DNA from: Clostridiales bacterium
GTDB lineage: Bacteria > Bacillota > Clostridia > Lachnospirales > WQUN01
Direction: 5' to 3'
DNA length: 64,000 nt
Assembly (NCBI GenBank): GCA_031287685.1
Contig: JAITSQ010000019.1
Coordinates: forward strand, 1 to 64,000
Below, piece after piece: positions 33,567-42,276 of the stretch. The stretch's first letter is position 1. Each line of letters begins with the position of its first letter. The position numbers and the translations under genes were made by a program. The notes beneath the pieces were generated by a model that saw only the letters and a program-made list of their open reading frames with translations, was not told the origin of the DNA and ran no database searches.

Positions 33567-33602
33567 AACGCGCGGAACAAATTTTAACCAGGAGGAAACG
33601 TA

Positions 33603-35522
33603 ATGTCAGAAAAAGGAACCTTGTCAATAAACAGTGAGAACATCCTGCCGATTATTAAGAAATGGCTTTATTCCGATTCGGATATTTTTGTGCGTGAGCT
33701 TGTGTCGAACGCGTCGGACGCTATAACGAAGCTGCGCAAGCTCGTCGATTTGGGCGAGGCGCCGCATATCCCGGCGGACGCCGAATATAAAATAGAAGTA
33801 ATCCTCGACCGGGAGTCCGGCGCGATTATTTTCCGGGATAACGGTATCGGTATGTCCGCCGAGGAAATCAAGAAATATATAAACGAAATCGCCTTTTCCG
33901 GCGCGAACGCTTTCCTGGAGAAATACAAGGATAAAATGGAGGGCGGCGGGGATATAATCGGGCACTTCGGCCTGGGTTTCTATTCGGCGTTTATGGCGGC
34001 AGACAAGGTAACGATAGAGTCGCTGTCTTATTTGGAGGGCGCGGCCCCCGCCCGGTGGGAATGCAGCGGAGGCGTTGAGTTTGAAATGAGCGAGGGTTCC
34101 AGAGATTCCCGAGGGACGGAAATAACCCTCCATATCGGTGAGGACGGCAAGGATTTTCTTGAGGAGTATAAGCTGCGCGGGGTTCTGACGAAATACTGCG
34201 GCTTTATCCCGTCGCCGCTTTATTTTGAAAGCCGCCGGACGGAGGAGGAGCTTAAAGAGGAAGCGGAGCACGTCCACGACGAAAACTGTGAGCACTCTCA
34301 CGAGGGCGACGAGCCTAAGCCCATAAACGATACCCACCCGCTCTGGCTCAAGCAGCCGAACGAGTGCGCCGACGACGAGTATAAAGAATTTTATCACAAA
34401 GTATTTATGGATTTCGCGGAGCCGCTCTTCTGGATACACTTAAATATGGACTATCCGTTCAGGCTCAAGGGCATACTCTATTTCCCGAAGCTCAAGCACG
34501 AGCTTGAATCCATCGAGGGGCAGGTAAAGCTCTACAACAACCAGGTGTTCATCGCGGACAACGTGAAGGAGGTCATACCGGAGTTCCTGCTTCTTCTGAA
34601 GGGCGCGCTGGACTGTCCGGATTTGCCGCTTAATGTTTCCAGAAGTTTCTTGCAAAACGACGGATATGTGTCCAAAATGTCGGGCTATATTACGAAAAAG
34701 GTGGCGGATAAGCTGACCGGGCTTTTCAAAAAGGACCGGGAGGAATACGCGAAAACCTTCCCGGACATAGCGCCCTTCGTTAAATACGGCTGTATTAAGG
34801 ACAGGGGCTTTTACGATAAAATCAAGGATTCTGTTTTATACAAGAATATAAGCGGGGGCTTCGTGACGATTGCCGAATATCTTGAGGCGGCTAAGGAAAA
34901 GCACGAAAACACAGTGTACTACGTGTCGAACGAAAACCAGCAAGCGCGGTATATCAAGATGTTTCGGGATTTCGGGATGGACGCCGTCGTGCTTGACACA
35001 AACCTTGACGCGCCGTTCATTTCGTATCTTGAAAGCTATGATTATAATGTGAAATTCCGCCGGATAGACTCCGACCTGGCGGGCGCGCTGAAGGACTCCG
35101 CCCCCTCCAAGGAGGCGGCGGAGGAGACGGAGGCGCTGTTTAAAAAGGCGTTCGGCGGAAAAGAGCTTAAAATATCCGTCGAGGCGTTGCAGAGCGCGGA
35201 CATTCCGGCGCTTATGCTGCTTAGCGAGCAGTCCCGCCGAATGAGCGAGATGAGCCATATGTTCGGGGGGGGGCTGCCCGGCTTCGCGCCGGCAAACGAC
35301 GAGACGCTCGTGCTTAATTCGAACAACCGGCTCATAAAGGCCCTGCTGGCCCTAAAAGACGACGAGAGCCGCGCGGACGACGTTACGATGATTTGCGAAC
35401 AAGTGCGGGATTTGGCCAGGCTTTCTCATAAACCGCTCGACGTTGAGGAAATGAACCGATTTATGGCGCGGAGCGGGGAAATCCTGGAAAGGCTGGCGGG
35501 CAATGCGAAAGAAGAAACTTGA
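33603..35522 (+). CDS. htpG: Molecular chaperone HtpG (Hsp90)
   Basis: A 639-residue Hsp90. The ATP-binding domain has LVSNASDAITKLR, FRDNGIGMSAEEI and IGHFGLGFYSAFMAAD. The middle domain has LNVSRSFLQNDGYV and a dimerisation domain follows. Residues 221-236 form a His/Cys/acidic insertion (HVHDENCEHSH at 223-233) in the charged linker between N-terminal and middle domains, which could bind metal. Shorter KE-rich linkers are usual. ATG follows CCAGGAGGAAACGTA. xseB overlaps its last 20 bases. Confidence 0.96.
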   Translation: MSEKGTLSINSENILPIIKKWLYSDSDIFVRELVSNASDAITKLRKLVDLGEAPHIPADAEYKIEVILDRESGAIIFRDNGIGMSAEEIKKYINEIAFSGANAFLEKYKDKMEGGGDIIGHFGLGFYSAFMAADKVTIESLSYLEGAAPARWECSGGVEFEMSEGSRDSRGTEITLHIGEDGKDFLEEYKLRGVLTKYCGFIPSPLYFESRRTEEELKEEAEHVHDENCEHSHEGDEPKPINDTHPLWLKQPNECADDEYKEFYHKVFMDFAEPLFWIHLNMDYPFRLKGILYFPKLKHELESIEGQVKLYNNQVFIADNVKEVIPEFLLLLKGALDCPDLPLNVSRSFLQNDGYVSKMSGYITKKVADKLTGLFKKDREEYAKTFPDIAPFVKYGCIKDRGFYDKIKDSVLYKNISGGFVTIAEYLEAAKEKHENTVYYVSNENQQARYIKMFRDFGMDAVVLDTNLDAPFISYLESYDYNVKFRRIDSDLAGALKDSAPSKEAAEETEALFKKAFGGKELKISVEALQSADIPALMLLSEQSRRMSEMSHMFGGGLPGFAPANDETLVLNSNNRLIKALLALKDDESRADDVTMICEQVRDLARLSHKPLDVEEMNRFMARSGEILERLAGNAKEET

Positions 35523-35730
35523 CTTTGAGTCGGCGCTCAGCCGGCTGTCGGACTTGGCGGACGAGATGGAGTCGGACGGGATGACGCTTGACGGCGTAAT
35601 GGAGCGGTACGGCGAGGCGGTGGAGCTTGCCGGATTCCTGCGGGAAACCCTTGCGCGGCACGAGAGCCGGGCGGTGGAGCTTAAAAAAACCGCCGACGGC
35701 TTTATAGAGAGAGGACTCGACAATGACTAA
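35503..35730 (+). CDS. xseB: Exodeoxyribonuclease VII small subunit
   Basis: A 75-residue helical protein with the family pattern LDFESALSRLSDLADEMESDGMTLDGVMERYGEAVEL. XseB binds XseA, the catalytic large subunit that degrades single-stranded DNA. xseA usually precedes xseB; here htpG occupies that place and xseA is not in the window. It overlaps htpG by 20 bases and ispA by 8. Confidence 0.9.
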   Translation: MRKKKLDFESALSRLSDLADEMESDGMTLDGVMERYGEAVELAGFLRETLARHESRAVELKKTADGFIERGLDND

Positions 35731-36646
35731 GGAAATCGCGGCGGGAATCGCGGAAAAAAAGCGCGCGATAGAGGAGGCTCTTGCCGGGTTCCTTCGCCGG
35801 AGAGAGGACGAGGCTCCGCCGCTCCTGCTTGAGGCAATGCGTCACGGCCTGCTCACAGGCGGGAAAAGGCTTCGCCCGCTTATTCTCTGGGCGGCGGCGG
35901 AAGCGCTTGAACCTAAAATCAGGCGCGAGGACGTCCTGCCGTTCGCCTGCGCGCTTGAGATGATACACGCCTACTCGCTTATACACGACGACCTGCCTTC
36001 TATGGATAACGACGACCTGCGCCGCGGACAGCCCTCCTGCCACAAAAAATTCGGAGAGGCGGCGGCCATTCTGGCCGGAGACGCGCTGCTCAACCGCGCG
36101 TATGAAATAATGTCCGATGAGGCGGCGGAAAGTATAGATAAACAAGGCGGCTTAACGAAAGTTTTGCGCGCGGCTCGCGCCTCAAGGGAGATTGCGGCGG
36201 CGGCGGGCGTTTTTGGCATGGTGGGCGGGCAGGTCCTGGATATGCTGTCGGAGGGCGCCGGAGAGTGGACTCACGAAATTCTCAACCAGATTCACGAGAA
36301 AAAGACGGGCGCGCTTTTCCGCGCGGCGGTGCTGGCGGGGGCGTGCCTAGCGGGGGCGGAACGAGCGGTTCTTTGCCGGTTTGACGGACTTTCTCTGAAG
36401 CTCGGACGTTGTTTTCAGACTATGGACGACATTTTCGACGTGATTTCCACCGCCGAGGAGCGCGGCAAAAACCCCGGCGGGGACGCGAACCGCAAAAAAC
36501 TCACGTATGTAAGCCTCCACGGGCTTGACGCGGCTAAAGCCGACTACGCGCGGCTTCGCGCCGAAGCGGTAAGCGGGTTTGAGGCGGAGTTCGGCCGCGA
36601 TAGCGAGGCTGCGGCGATAATGGCGGAGGCGTTGAAGGAATTGTAA
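35723..36646 (+). CDS. ispA: Polyprenyl (farnesyl/geranyl) diphosphate synthase
   Basis: A 307-residue prenyltransferase. The first Asp-rich motif is HDDLPSMDNDDLRRG and the second QTMDDIFDVIS; GGKRLRPLILWAAAEAL is also typical. It follows xseB as in most Firmicutes (xseA-xseB-ispA). Chain length C10-C15 is inferred from the family and residues ALEMIHAYSLIHDD before the first motif. No dxs gene follows in the window. Confidence 0.93.
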   Translation: MTKEIAAGIAEKKRAIEEALAGFLRRREDEAPPLLLEAMRHGLLTGGKRLRPLILWAAAEALEPKIRREDVLPFACALEMIHAYSLIHDDLPSMDNDDLRRGQPSCHKKFGEAAAILAGDALLNRAYEIMSDEAAESIDKQGGLTKVLRAARASREIAAAAGVFGMVGGQVLDMLSEGAGEWTHEILNQIHEKKTGALFRAAVLAGACLAGAERAVLCRFDGLSLKLGRCFQTMDDIFDVISTAEERGKNPGGDANRKKLTYVSLHGLDAAKADYARLRAEAVSGFEAEFGRDSEAAAIMAEALKEL

Positions 36647-36824
36647 AAATTTTTACAAAAAGCTCCTATTTCTTTATCAACAGCCCGCCCCCGCAGCGCG
36701 GGGGCGGAGGAAAGCAAGATATGGAGCGTGCGAAAGGGAACCCCAACAGACTCGGAATTTTGCGAATTGGAGTCTTGATTTCCCGGCAGTTCAACTTGGC
36801 GCGCTTTGGTTTTTGACTATAGGG

Positions 36825-37886
36825 TTAGTTAGGAAATTCAACAAGCGCTTTAGCGGAATAAAAAATATCGCGTATTTTTTGTTGAAACAACGTTGAGAAA
36901 TCAGATAGACTGCTTAATAATTGCACGCACTCGCGAATCACCGGTTCTTGAGAGTCAAAACAAGAGAATAAAGCATTATATTTGGCAGAATCCTTTAAAG
37001 ATAAATAGAATAAAAACACAAGTGTATTCGTTATTGAAGAAGTTAGCAGGCCATCAAGATCGTTTTGACTGAGGTCGTTAAAATCAAAATCGAAATCCGA
37101 ATAACACTTAGTTTGCGGTGAATTGAAAAAAGGTAGAGTTATGGCTGTCAACTCGCGCAAAGTAATGGTAATTCCGAGGTCTTTGGGCAATAAGAACGCG
37201 AATGGGAGAATATCTCCGTATATCCGTATCCGTCCGTTTGTTACATAAAATCCAATTTCACAATGACCGCAAGAAAGCAACTCGGTTCCTCGCGAGAATA
37301 CGAGTATTTGAGCGTTGTTGTCTATAGTTTTAATTTTCGTAATAAGACTATCATACACTTTCTTTCTATCGGCCTTGGACATAGTGGTAATTGATATAAA
37401 GACTTTTATCGCGCCGGTAACTTCGCTCAAATAAGTTTTCGCCTTATCCCAAAGCCCGTCATCATTAAAATAGCCTCTAAATGGATCACCATCCAAATGA
37501 AAAAACACAATTCTGTTCCCGCGCTTTATGATTGCCGTCGAACAAGTTGTAACGCCAACTGTAAACACTTTTTGAAAAGAACTTTTAATTTCTATGTCTT
37601 TAGACCGCGCGGTATATATTTCATCCAAATGGCATAGACCGTCGTCCTTAAGGGTAAAATGGGCTTGCGTATCCCACCCCAGCAGCATATAAGGCGGCGG
37701 CTGGGGTGAAGACCAACTATCGCCGTTCCGCAGGCTGAAGGTCAATAGCTGATAACGCGAGTTGTCAAGTTGCTCCCAAATAGGCCCGGTAAGAGCCATC
37801 AAGTCAAACCGCGCTGTCTCCAGATTATTAGAGACACTCCTGCAAAGTAGATTAGGTTCATAAATTATCTGTGATGTTTGGCACAT
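36825..37886 (-). CDS. Low-GC orphan protein with a possible deamidase-like Cys/His motif
   Basis: A 353-residue protein that I do not recognise overall. The ATG at 37886 follows AAGGAG, so the frame is a well-formed gene. Base composition is clearly more AT-rich than the neighbours, suggesting acquisition. The middle (about 108-225) has TVGVTTCSTAII...RIVFFHLDGD with C115 and H130 spaced 15 residues apart. That spacing and the strand-strand context recall glutamine deamidases of the CNF1/CheD fold. The N-terminal 100 residues and the helical C-terminal 120 residues are unassigned. No signal peptide. It lies alone with its own promoter between ispA and rpsI. The functional suggestion is speculative. 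Confidence 0.7.
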   Translation of the reverse strand: MCQTSQIIYEPNLLCRSVSNNLETARFDLMALTGPIWEQLDNSRYQLLTFSLRNGDSWSSPQPPPYMLLGWDTQAHFTLKDDGLCHLDEIYTARSKDIEIKSSFQKVFTVGVTTCSTAIIKRGNRIVFFHLDGDPFRGYFNDDGLWDKAKTYLSEVTGAIKVFISITTMSKADRKKVYDSLITKIKTIDNNAQILVFSRGTELLSCGHCEIGFYVTNGRIRIYGDILPFAFLLPKDLGITITLRELTAITLPFFNSPQTKCYSDFDFDFNDLSQNDLDGLLTSSITNTLVFLFYLSLKDSAKYNALFSCFDSQEPVIRECVQLLSSLSDFSTLFQQKIRDIFYSAKALVEFPN

Positions 37887-38026
37887 TTCTTTTTTCTCCT
37901 TAATAGTTTTGTTTTACAAGTTACATGGCCGTTCCTGTCAGCGTTTGTCTTAGCCGGCGCGGCAGCGCCGCTTTCAAGCCGCCTTGGCGAGCGGAGCCTC
38001 GTCGTCTCCTCCAATAACGACATCTT

Positions 38027-38055
38027 AGTATAACATAAAAGCCGCGCTTTTACAA
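38027..38055 (-). promoter_or_regulatory. Promoter of the low-GC orphan gene
   Basis: Minus-strand TTGTAA and TATACT are spaced by 17 bases with an extended TG. The leader to the ATG at 37886 would be about 130 bases and contains a GGAG...CTCC hairpin. I see no further gene in 37887-38215. Confidence 0.6.
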
Positions 38056-38168
38056 CAAAATTTCCATCAATATCTTATTATTTTTTAAACATAGTCATAA
38101 AAAATACTTGACAAAAAGGCTGTAGTCGGTTGTTTTTCACGGCTTATCGCGCCTACTTATTCCGCAAT

Positions 38169-38200
38169 AAAAAAAACCGCGCGGACAGGAACCCGCGCGG
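38169..38200 (-). terminator. Terminator of the rplM-rpsI operon
   Basis: CCGCGCGG (38193-38200) pairs with CCGCGCGG (38177-38184), followed on the minus strand by eight Ts. Confidence 0.9.
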
Positions 38201-38215
38201 GTAGGGGGATAAAAA

Positions 38216-38608
38216 TTATCGTTTTGAGAACTGCGGAGCGCGCCGGGCGCTTTTCAAGCCATATTTCTTGCGCTCCTTCATACGCGGGTCGCGCGTTAAG
38301 AAACCGGCTTTTTTCAAAGGCGGACGAAGCTCGCCGTCGGCTTGGAGCAAAGCGCGGGAAATGCCGTGGCGAATCGCGCCGGCCTGCCCGGTGTAACCGC
38401 CGCCGCGCACGTTTACCTTAACGTCAAACTTAGCCAAGTTGCCCGTAAGCACGAGCGGCTGGCGGATAATGAGCTTGAGCGTCTCAAGCCCGAAATACTC
38501 GTCTATATCGCGTTTATTGACAGTAATCCTGCCGGAGCCGGACACCAAATAAACCCTCGCTACGGAGCTTTTGCGCCGACCGGTGCCGTAATATTTTACA
38601 ATAGCCAC
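38216..38608 (-). CDS. rpsI: 30S ribosomal protein S9 (uS9)
   Basis: A 130-residue protein of normal length. It starts [21 protein letters not shown] and ends with the basic tail [16 protein letters not shown] that reaches toward the P-site tRNA. It lies 12 bases after rplM, the universal L13-S9 pair. Confidence 0.98.
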   Translation of the reverse strand: MAIVKYYGTGRRKSSVARVYLVSGSGRITVNKRDIDEYFGLETLKLIIRQPLVLTGNLAKFDVKVNVRGGGYTGQAGAIRHGISRALLQADGELRPPLKKAGFLTRDPRMKERKKYGLKSARRAPQFSKR

Positions 38609-38620
38609 TTGAAACCCTCC

Positions 38621-39058
38621 TTAATATTTAATTTTCAGAACTTCGGGCTTCTGCGCCTGATTCTCGTGGGTATCCCCGGCGTAGAGGCGCAGCTTGCGGA
38701 GCATTTGCCGCCCCAGCGCGCCTTTCGGGAGCATACCCTTGATGCTGTGGCTCAGAACCTCCGAGGGGCGCTTGCTGAGCATTACGCGCAGGGTGACCTC
38801 TTTCAGGCCGCCGACATACGCCGAATGGCGCTTATATATTTTCTGGTCGAGCTTTTTGCCCGTAACCTTGATTTTATCGGCGTTTATGATTATGACATAA
38901 TCCCCCGTGTCGAGATAGGGGCAGTAAATAGGCTTGTGCTTGCCGCGCAGGATTTTGGCCACCTCGGTGGAAAGCCGGCCCAGGGTGTGTCCCGTCGCGT
39001 CGACGACGTACCATTTGCGCTGAATGTCGGACGCTTTAGTTATAAAAGTTGTCCTCAT
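38621..39058 (-). CDS. rplM: 50S ribosomal protein L13 (uL13)
   Basis: A 145-residue protein with [38 protein letters not shown] and [20 protein letters not shown]. The ATG at 39058 has GAGGAGG at good spacing. Upstream in-frame codons run into the promoter and are not coding. Confidence 0.98.
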   Translation of the reverse strand: MRTTFITKASDIQRKWYVVDATGHTLGRLSTEVAKILRGKHKPIYCPYLDTGDYVIIINADKIKVTGKKLDQKIYKRHSAYVGGLKEVTLRVMLSKRPSEVLSHSIKGMLPKGALGRQMLRKLRLYAGDTHENQAQKPEVLKIKY

Positions 39059-39075
39059 AGGCGTAACCTCCTCAA

Positions 39076-39115
39076 AAATACCGTAATATTTCGTAATAAG
39101 ATCGTCACGGCATTT
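39076..39115 (-). promoter_or_regulatory. rplM leader hairpin, candidate L13 autoregulatory site
   Basis: In the roughly 80-base leader, AAATGCCGT pairs with ACGGTATTT around a loop, directly upstream of the SD. Leaders of L13-S9 operons in Firmicutes carry a known structured regulator. Only the stem is visible here, so equivalence is inferred. Confidence 0.45.
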
Positions 39116-39146
39116 TGGGGCTAACAAAAACACCGCACAACGGTAA

Positions 39147-39175
39147 ATTATACTATATAAAACACGGCGTGTCAA
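39147..39175 (-). promoter_or_regulatory. Consensus promoter of rplM-rpsI
   Basis: A perfect TTGACA and TATAAT with a 17-base spacer on the minus strand, fitting a strongly expressed ribosomal operon. Confidence 0.92.
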
Positions 39176-39183
39176 GTAAAATA

Positions 39184-40029
39184 TTAACCGATATTAAAAT
39201 AGCTTTCGTCCCCATCCGCGCGGCGCTTGAAATCCTCCATCATCTCGGTAAAAATATGAAGAATCTCGTGCGACGCGGCGGAAAACTCCAAAATCAAGGT
39301 GTGCTGCCCTGTAGCCTTAAAGTCGATAGCCAATTTATGGAAATTCTGATGAACGCCGTAGAGCCGCTCGAAAAGAGGCATACCGCCGTATTTTGAGCGG
39401 CTCGCCTCGTACCATTTTCCGAGTTTGCAGCTCTTATGGTCAACGACTTTAACCGACGGGTCGTCAAAATTCTTAATATAGGCGCGGATAAAATTCGCAT
39501 GGTCCTCAAGCCGCTTCGGAAGCGTCGTGAGGAGGAAGCCGTTCTCCTCTATCTGAATCCGGGGCATAAGCACAGCGTGGTTATTTCCAAGCGCGGATAT
39601 ATATCCCATTACGCTGGTTTCAAGGCTTCCGATTCGGTCGGAATTCATTCCGACGCGCCTCCCGACCTCTCCGCCGCATTTATCCGTCTCACCAGAGCAT
39701 TCCTTGGTGTTTTTTGAAAGTTCTGAAATTTCCTGCGCGACGACGGAAAAACTTTTGCCCGCTTGCCCCGCCCGCGCCGCTTCCACGGAGGCGTTTATCG
39801 AAAGCATTTGCGTCCGCGAGGAAATTTTGTCAATCTGTTTCGCCATGGCGGCGAGCCGTGTGACCTCACGCGTCAGGTAGTCGCTGTTTTCCTTAACCTG
39901 CTCAAGGTTGCGAATTATCGCGAAGCCCAAAAGCTCGTTTTGAACGATTGTGAAATTTATCACCGCGTTCTTGAAATCCGAAAACCCTTTCGCGATAAGC
40001 GCTTCCCTCTGTTCGCCAATAATTTCCAT
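39184..40029 (-). CDS. Soluble chemoreceptor-like protein with a CZB zinc domain
   Basis: A 281-residue protein. An N-terminal helical region is followed by a short methyl-accepting signalling hairpin (about 60-120: [36 protein letters not shown]). The C-terminal CZB domain (about 170-265) has [29 protein letters not shown] and [15 protein letters not shown], with the His/Cys zinc ligands. There are no transmembrane segments or HAMP. Such proteins sense zinc or redox signals and signal to CheA/CheW. No che genes are nearby. A zinc-uptake operon lies immediately upstream on the same strand, beyond a palindromic element. Confidence 0.85.
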   Translation of the reverse strand: MEIIGEQREALIAKGFSDFKNAVINFTIVQNELLGFAIIRNLEQVKENSDYLTREVTRLAAMAKQIDKISSRTQMLSINASVEAARAGQAGKSFSVVAQEISELSKNTKECSGETDKCGGEVGRRVGMNSDRIGSLETSVMGYISALGNNHAVLMPRIQIEENGFLLTTLPKRLEDHANFIRAYIKNFDDPSVKVVDHKSCKLGKWYEASRSKYGGMPLFERLYGVHQNFHKLAIDFKATGQHTLILEFSAASHEILHIFTEMMEDFKRRADGDESYFNIG

Positions 40030-40067
40030 AAAATGCGCCCCTTGAATAATCAGATTTTGAAGCCTTA

Positions 40068-40193
40068 GAGCCTGTTCAACAGCTCCATTTTAACGTCTTT
40101 TCAGCGGATTTTCCGCCCTGCAGGCCGCATGGCCTGGCAGTTCGCGAAGCGAAACTTCTGAAATCCGTCAAAAGCGAGATATTGAACAGGCTC
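40068..40193. repeat. Palindromic element (126 bp)
   Basis: The termini are GAGCCTGTTCAA (40068-40079) and TTGAACAGGCTC (40182-40193), a perfect 12-bp inverted repeat. Pairing continues imperfectly (TTTTAACGTCTTTTCAG / CTGAAATCCGTCAAAA). Inner hairpins include GCAGGCCGCATGGCCTG and TTCGCGAAGCGAA. No coding potential. It lies between the zinc-operon lipoprotein and the CZB protein. Confidence 0.75.
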
Positions 40194-40204
40194 CTGGGTT
40201 CTCC

Positions 40205-40723
40205 CTATTGAATTACGCTTTCGAGTCCGCGCTCGTCCATTACCGTAAGCTCGGACGCGCGCAGGCGCAGGAACGGCTCGCCGTCCTCCTCGTACTGCTC
40301 CAAAACGCCCGTCACCTTAACCCAATCGTCCTGTTTAGGGTAATCCTTTTTACTGTCGTCGTCCCACGCCACCTCGAAGCCGACGTTGCCGTCGTTGCCG
40401 CAGCAGCCCGGTCCGTAGCGGATTACGTAATAATACGTCAGGCCCTTCGCCTCGTCGGCGGTATATATGTCGAAAACGCCCTCGTAGCTTATGGTCTTGC
40501 CGAGATAATCCTCGTAATTCGCGTACATATCGTTAATCTGCGTTATGAACATTTTGTCCTTTACGAAGATAACGTCGCCGGCCGCGCCCTCCCGGGCCGC
40601 CCGCGCCTCGTTCGGAGCGCCCTGGGCCGTCGCGCCGCATCCTGTGAGCGAAGCCGCCGCCGTCATTATCAAAAGCGCCGCCGCCGGAATTTTCATCAGC
40701 CGGCCGATTCTGGATTTTTGCAT
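40205..40723 (-). CDS. Zinc-operon lipoprotein, OB-like domain with CC motif
   Basis: A 172-residue protein with a lipoprotein signal (lipobox LTGC near residue 29, after MKIPAAALLIMTAAAS). The mature domain has GKTISYEGVFDI, VIRYGPGCCGNDGNVGFEV and DDWVKVTGVLEQYEED. This resembles the C-terminal domain of TIGR03943/YcgQ-type proteins, with the conserved CC pair. The ATG at 40723 has AGAGGCGGTG upstream and overlaps the end of znuB. It probably assists zinc handling at the outer membrane face; the exact role is unknown. Confidence 0.75.
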   Translation of the reverse strand: MQKSRIGRLMKIPAAALLIMTAAASLTGCGATAQGAPNEARAAREGAAGDVIFVKDKMFITQINDMYANYEDYLGKTISYEGVFDIYTADEAKGLTYYYVIRYGPGCCGNDGNVGFEVAWDDDSKKDYPKQDDWVKVTGVLEQYEEDGEPFLRLRASELTVMDERGLESVIQ

Positions 40724-41559
40724 AAAACACCGCCTCTTTCTCTGTAAAGTTCGATAAGCCTGAAGATAAGGAAAATAATAATATTTACCCCCACGACGGA
40801 AGCTCCCGTGGGCGTGGCGTAAACGTAGGAAATAGTAATCCCCGCCATAAAGCATAAAACGGACACCACGGCGGAGCAGATTATAACGCTCCGGAAATTT
40901 TTACACAACCGCATACTCGTAAGCGCCGGGAATATTATAAGGCTTGAGATGAGCAGCGCGCCCATCATACGCATACCCAGGACGATTGTGACCGCCGTCA
41001 GGAAGGCAATCATCATATTGTAAGCCCCGACCCTCGCGCCCGTGGCCCTGGCGAAATTCTCGTCGAAGGTGACGGCGAAAATCTTGTTGTAAAACAGCAC
41101 GAACATCGCGAGCACGACTATGGAGAGCCCCGCGGACAGGTACACGTCCTTGACGTTCATCGCCAGGATGCTGCCGAACATATAGTTGCACACGTCGGTG
41201 TTCATCCCGACGGTTTTCGACATTACCATTACCCCGACGGCCAGCGAGCCGGTGGAAATAAGCGCTATCGCCGCGTCGCCCTTGATTTTGCTGTTTTCGG
41301 ATATGCGCAGCAGGCCGAAAGCCGCCGCCACCACCACGGGTATGCAGACCTCAAGGGGAGGGAGCTTAAACGACTGGGCTATGGCCAGCGTGCCGAAGCC
41401 CACGTGCGAAAGCCCATCGCCAATCATAGAATACCGTTTGAGCACAAGGCTCACGCCCAGGAGCGACGCGCACAGAGACACCAGAACGCCCACGACGACC
41501 GCGCGGGTCATAAAGGTGTAGGAGAACATTTCGCGGTACATATTAAATAAATTATACAT
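40696..41559 (-). CDS. znuB: Zinc ABC transporter permease
   Basis: A 287-residue ABC-3 family permease with about eight transmembrane helices. It has SYTFMTRAVVVGVLVSLCASLLGVSLVLKR-type opening, MIGDGLSHVGFGTLAIA and a conserved MRMMGALLISSLIIFPALTSM. The ATG at 41559 has AAAGGA upstream. It partners the adjacent ATPase and binding protein. Manganese is an alternative substrate for this family. Confidence 0.93.
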   Translation of the reverse strand: MYNLFNMYREMFSYTFMTRAVVVGVLVSLCASLLGVSLVLKRYSMIGDGLSHVGFGTLAIAQSFKLPPLEVCIPVVVAAAFGLLRISENSKIKGDAAIALISTGSLAVGVMVMSKTVGMNTDVCNYMFGSILAMNVKDVYLSAGLSIVVLAMFVLFYNKIFAVTFDENFARATGARVGAYNMMIAFLTAVTIVLGMRMMGALLISSLIIFPALTSMRLCKNFRSVIICSAVVSVLCFMAGITISYVYATPTGASVVGVNIIIFLIFRLIELYRERGGVLCKNPESAG

Positions 41560-41573
41560 ACGAATCCTTTCTT

Positions 41574-42275
41574 TCAAGAGCAGTTAGCGATAAACGCCTT
41601 TCCGACGCCGCTGGCCGCATACTCCGACGCCGTGCCGAAAAAGAGCTGGCGGTTGTTTATATGAAGTATATGAGTGGCGTAGGCCACGGCGCTTCGTATA
41701 TCGTGAGACACCATTACGATAGTCATACCCGCCAGGTTGATTTCCTTAATGGCCGCGTACAGCTCCCCGGTGACTTTCGGGTCAAGCCCGGTCACGGGTT
41801 CGTCCATAACAAGAAGTTTCCGAGTGGCGCACAGGGCGCGGCAGAGGAGAACCCTCTGCTGCTGCCCGCCCGAAAGCTCCCTGTAGCACCTGTCCTTAAG
41901 GCTCGTGATGTTCAGTTTTTCCATATTTTCAAGGGCAATCCGCCTGTCCTCCCGCGTGTAAAACGGGCGCAGGCCGCGCGCCGAGAGCCGCCCGGAGAGC
42001 ACCGTTTCATAAACGCTCGCCGGAAAGTCCCGCTGGGCGCGGCTTTGCTGCGGCAAGTACCCTATGTCGCCCGCGCGCAGGCTTTCGTTTAAGACGACCT
42101 CCCCCGATTGAGGGGGCTTGAGCATAAGCAGGCCGTTCATCAGCGTGCTTTTGCCGCTTCCGTTTTCGCCCACGACGCAGAGGTAATCACCCTCGTTCAC
42201 GGTGAAATTAAGCTCGGAGGCGGCCACCGCGCCGTCGTAGGCGAACGCCGCCTTTCTGCAGGAAATAAGCTCCAT
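41574..42275 (-). CDS. znuC: Zinc ABC transporter ATP-binding protein
   Basis: A 233-residue ABC ATPase: Walker A VGENGSGKSTLMNGLL, Q-loop GYLPQQSR, signature ELSGGQQQRVLLCRAL, Walker B LLVMDEPVTGLD, H-loop MVSHD. The ATG at 42275 follows GAGGGCGAC, with the znuA stop between them, so translation is coupled. Confidence 0.94.
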   Translation of the reverse strand: MELISCRKAAFAYDGAVAASELNFTVNEGDYLCVVGENGSGKSTLMNGLLMLKPPQSGEVVLNESLRAGDIGYLPQQSRAQRDFPASVYETVLSGRLSARGLRPFYTREDRRIALENMEKLNITSLKDRCYRELSGGQQQRVLLCRALCATRKLLVMDEPVTGLDPKVTGELYAAIKEINLAGMTIVMVSHDIRSAVAYATHILHINNRQLFFGTASEYAASGVGKAFIANCS

Positions 42276-42276
42276 A

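Noticed and set aside
36686-36706. GC-rich hairpin (CGCCCCCGC/GCGGGGGCG) as terminator of ispA
   Set aside because: No T-tract on either side; left unassigned.
39690-39720. CTTGGTGTTTTTTGAAAG inside the CZB protein gene as another hairpin repeat
   Set aside because: It lies within coding sequence, has no paired stem and lacks the right flank.
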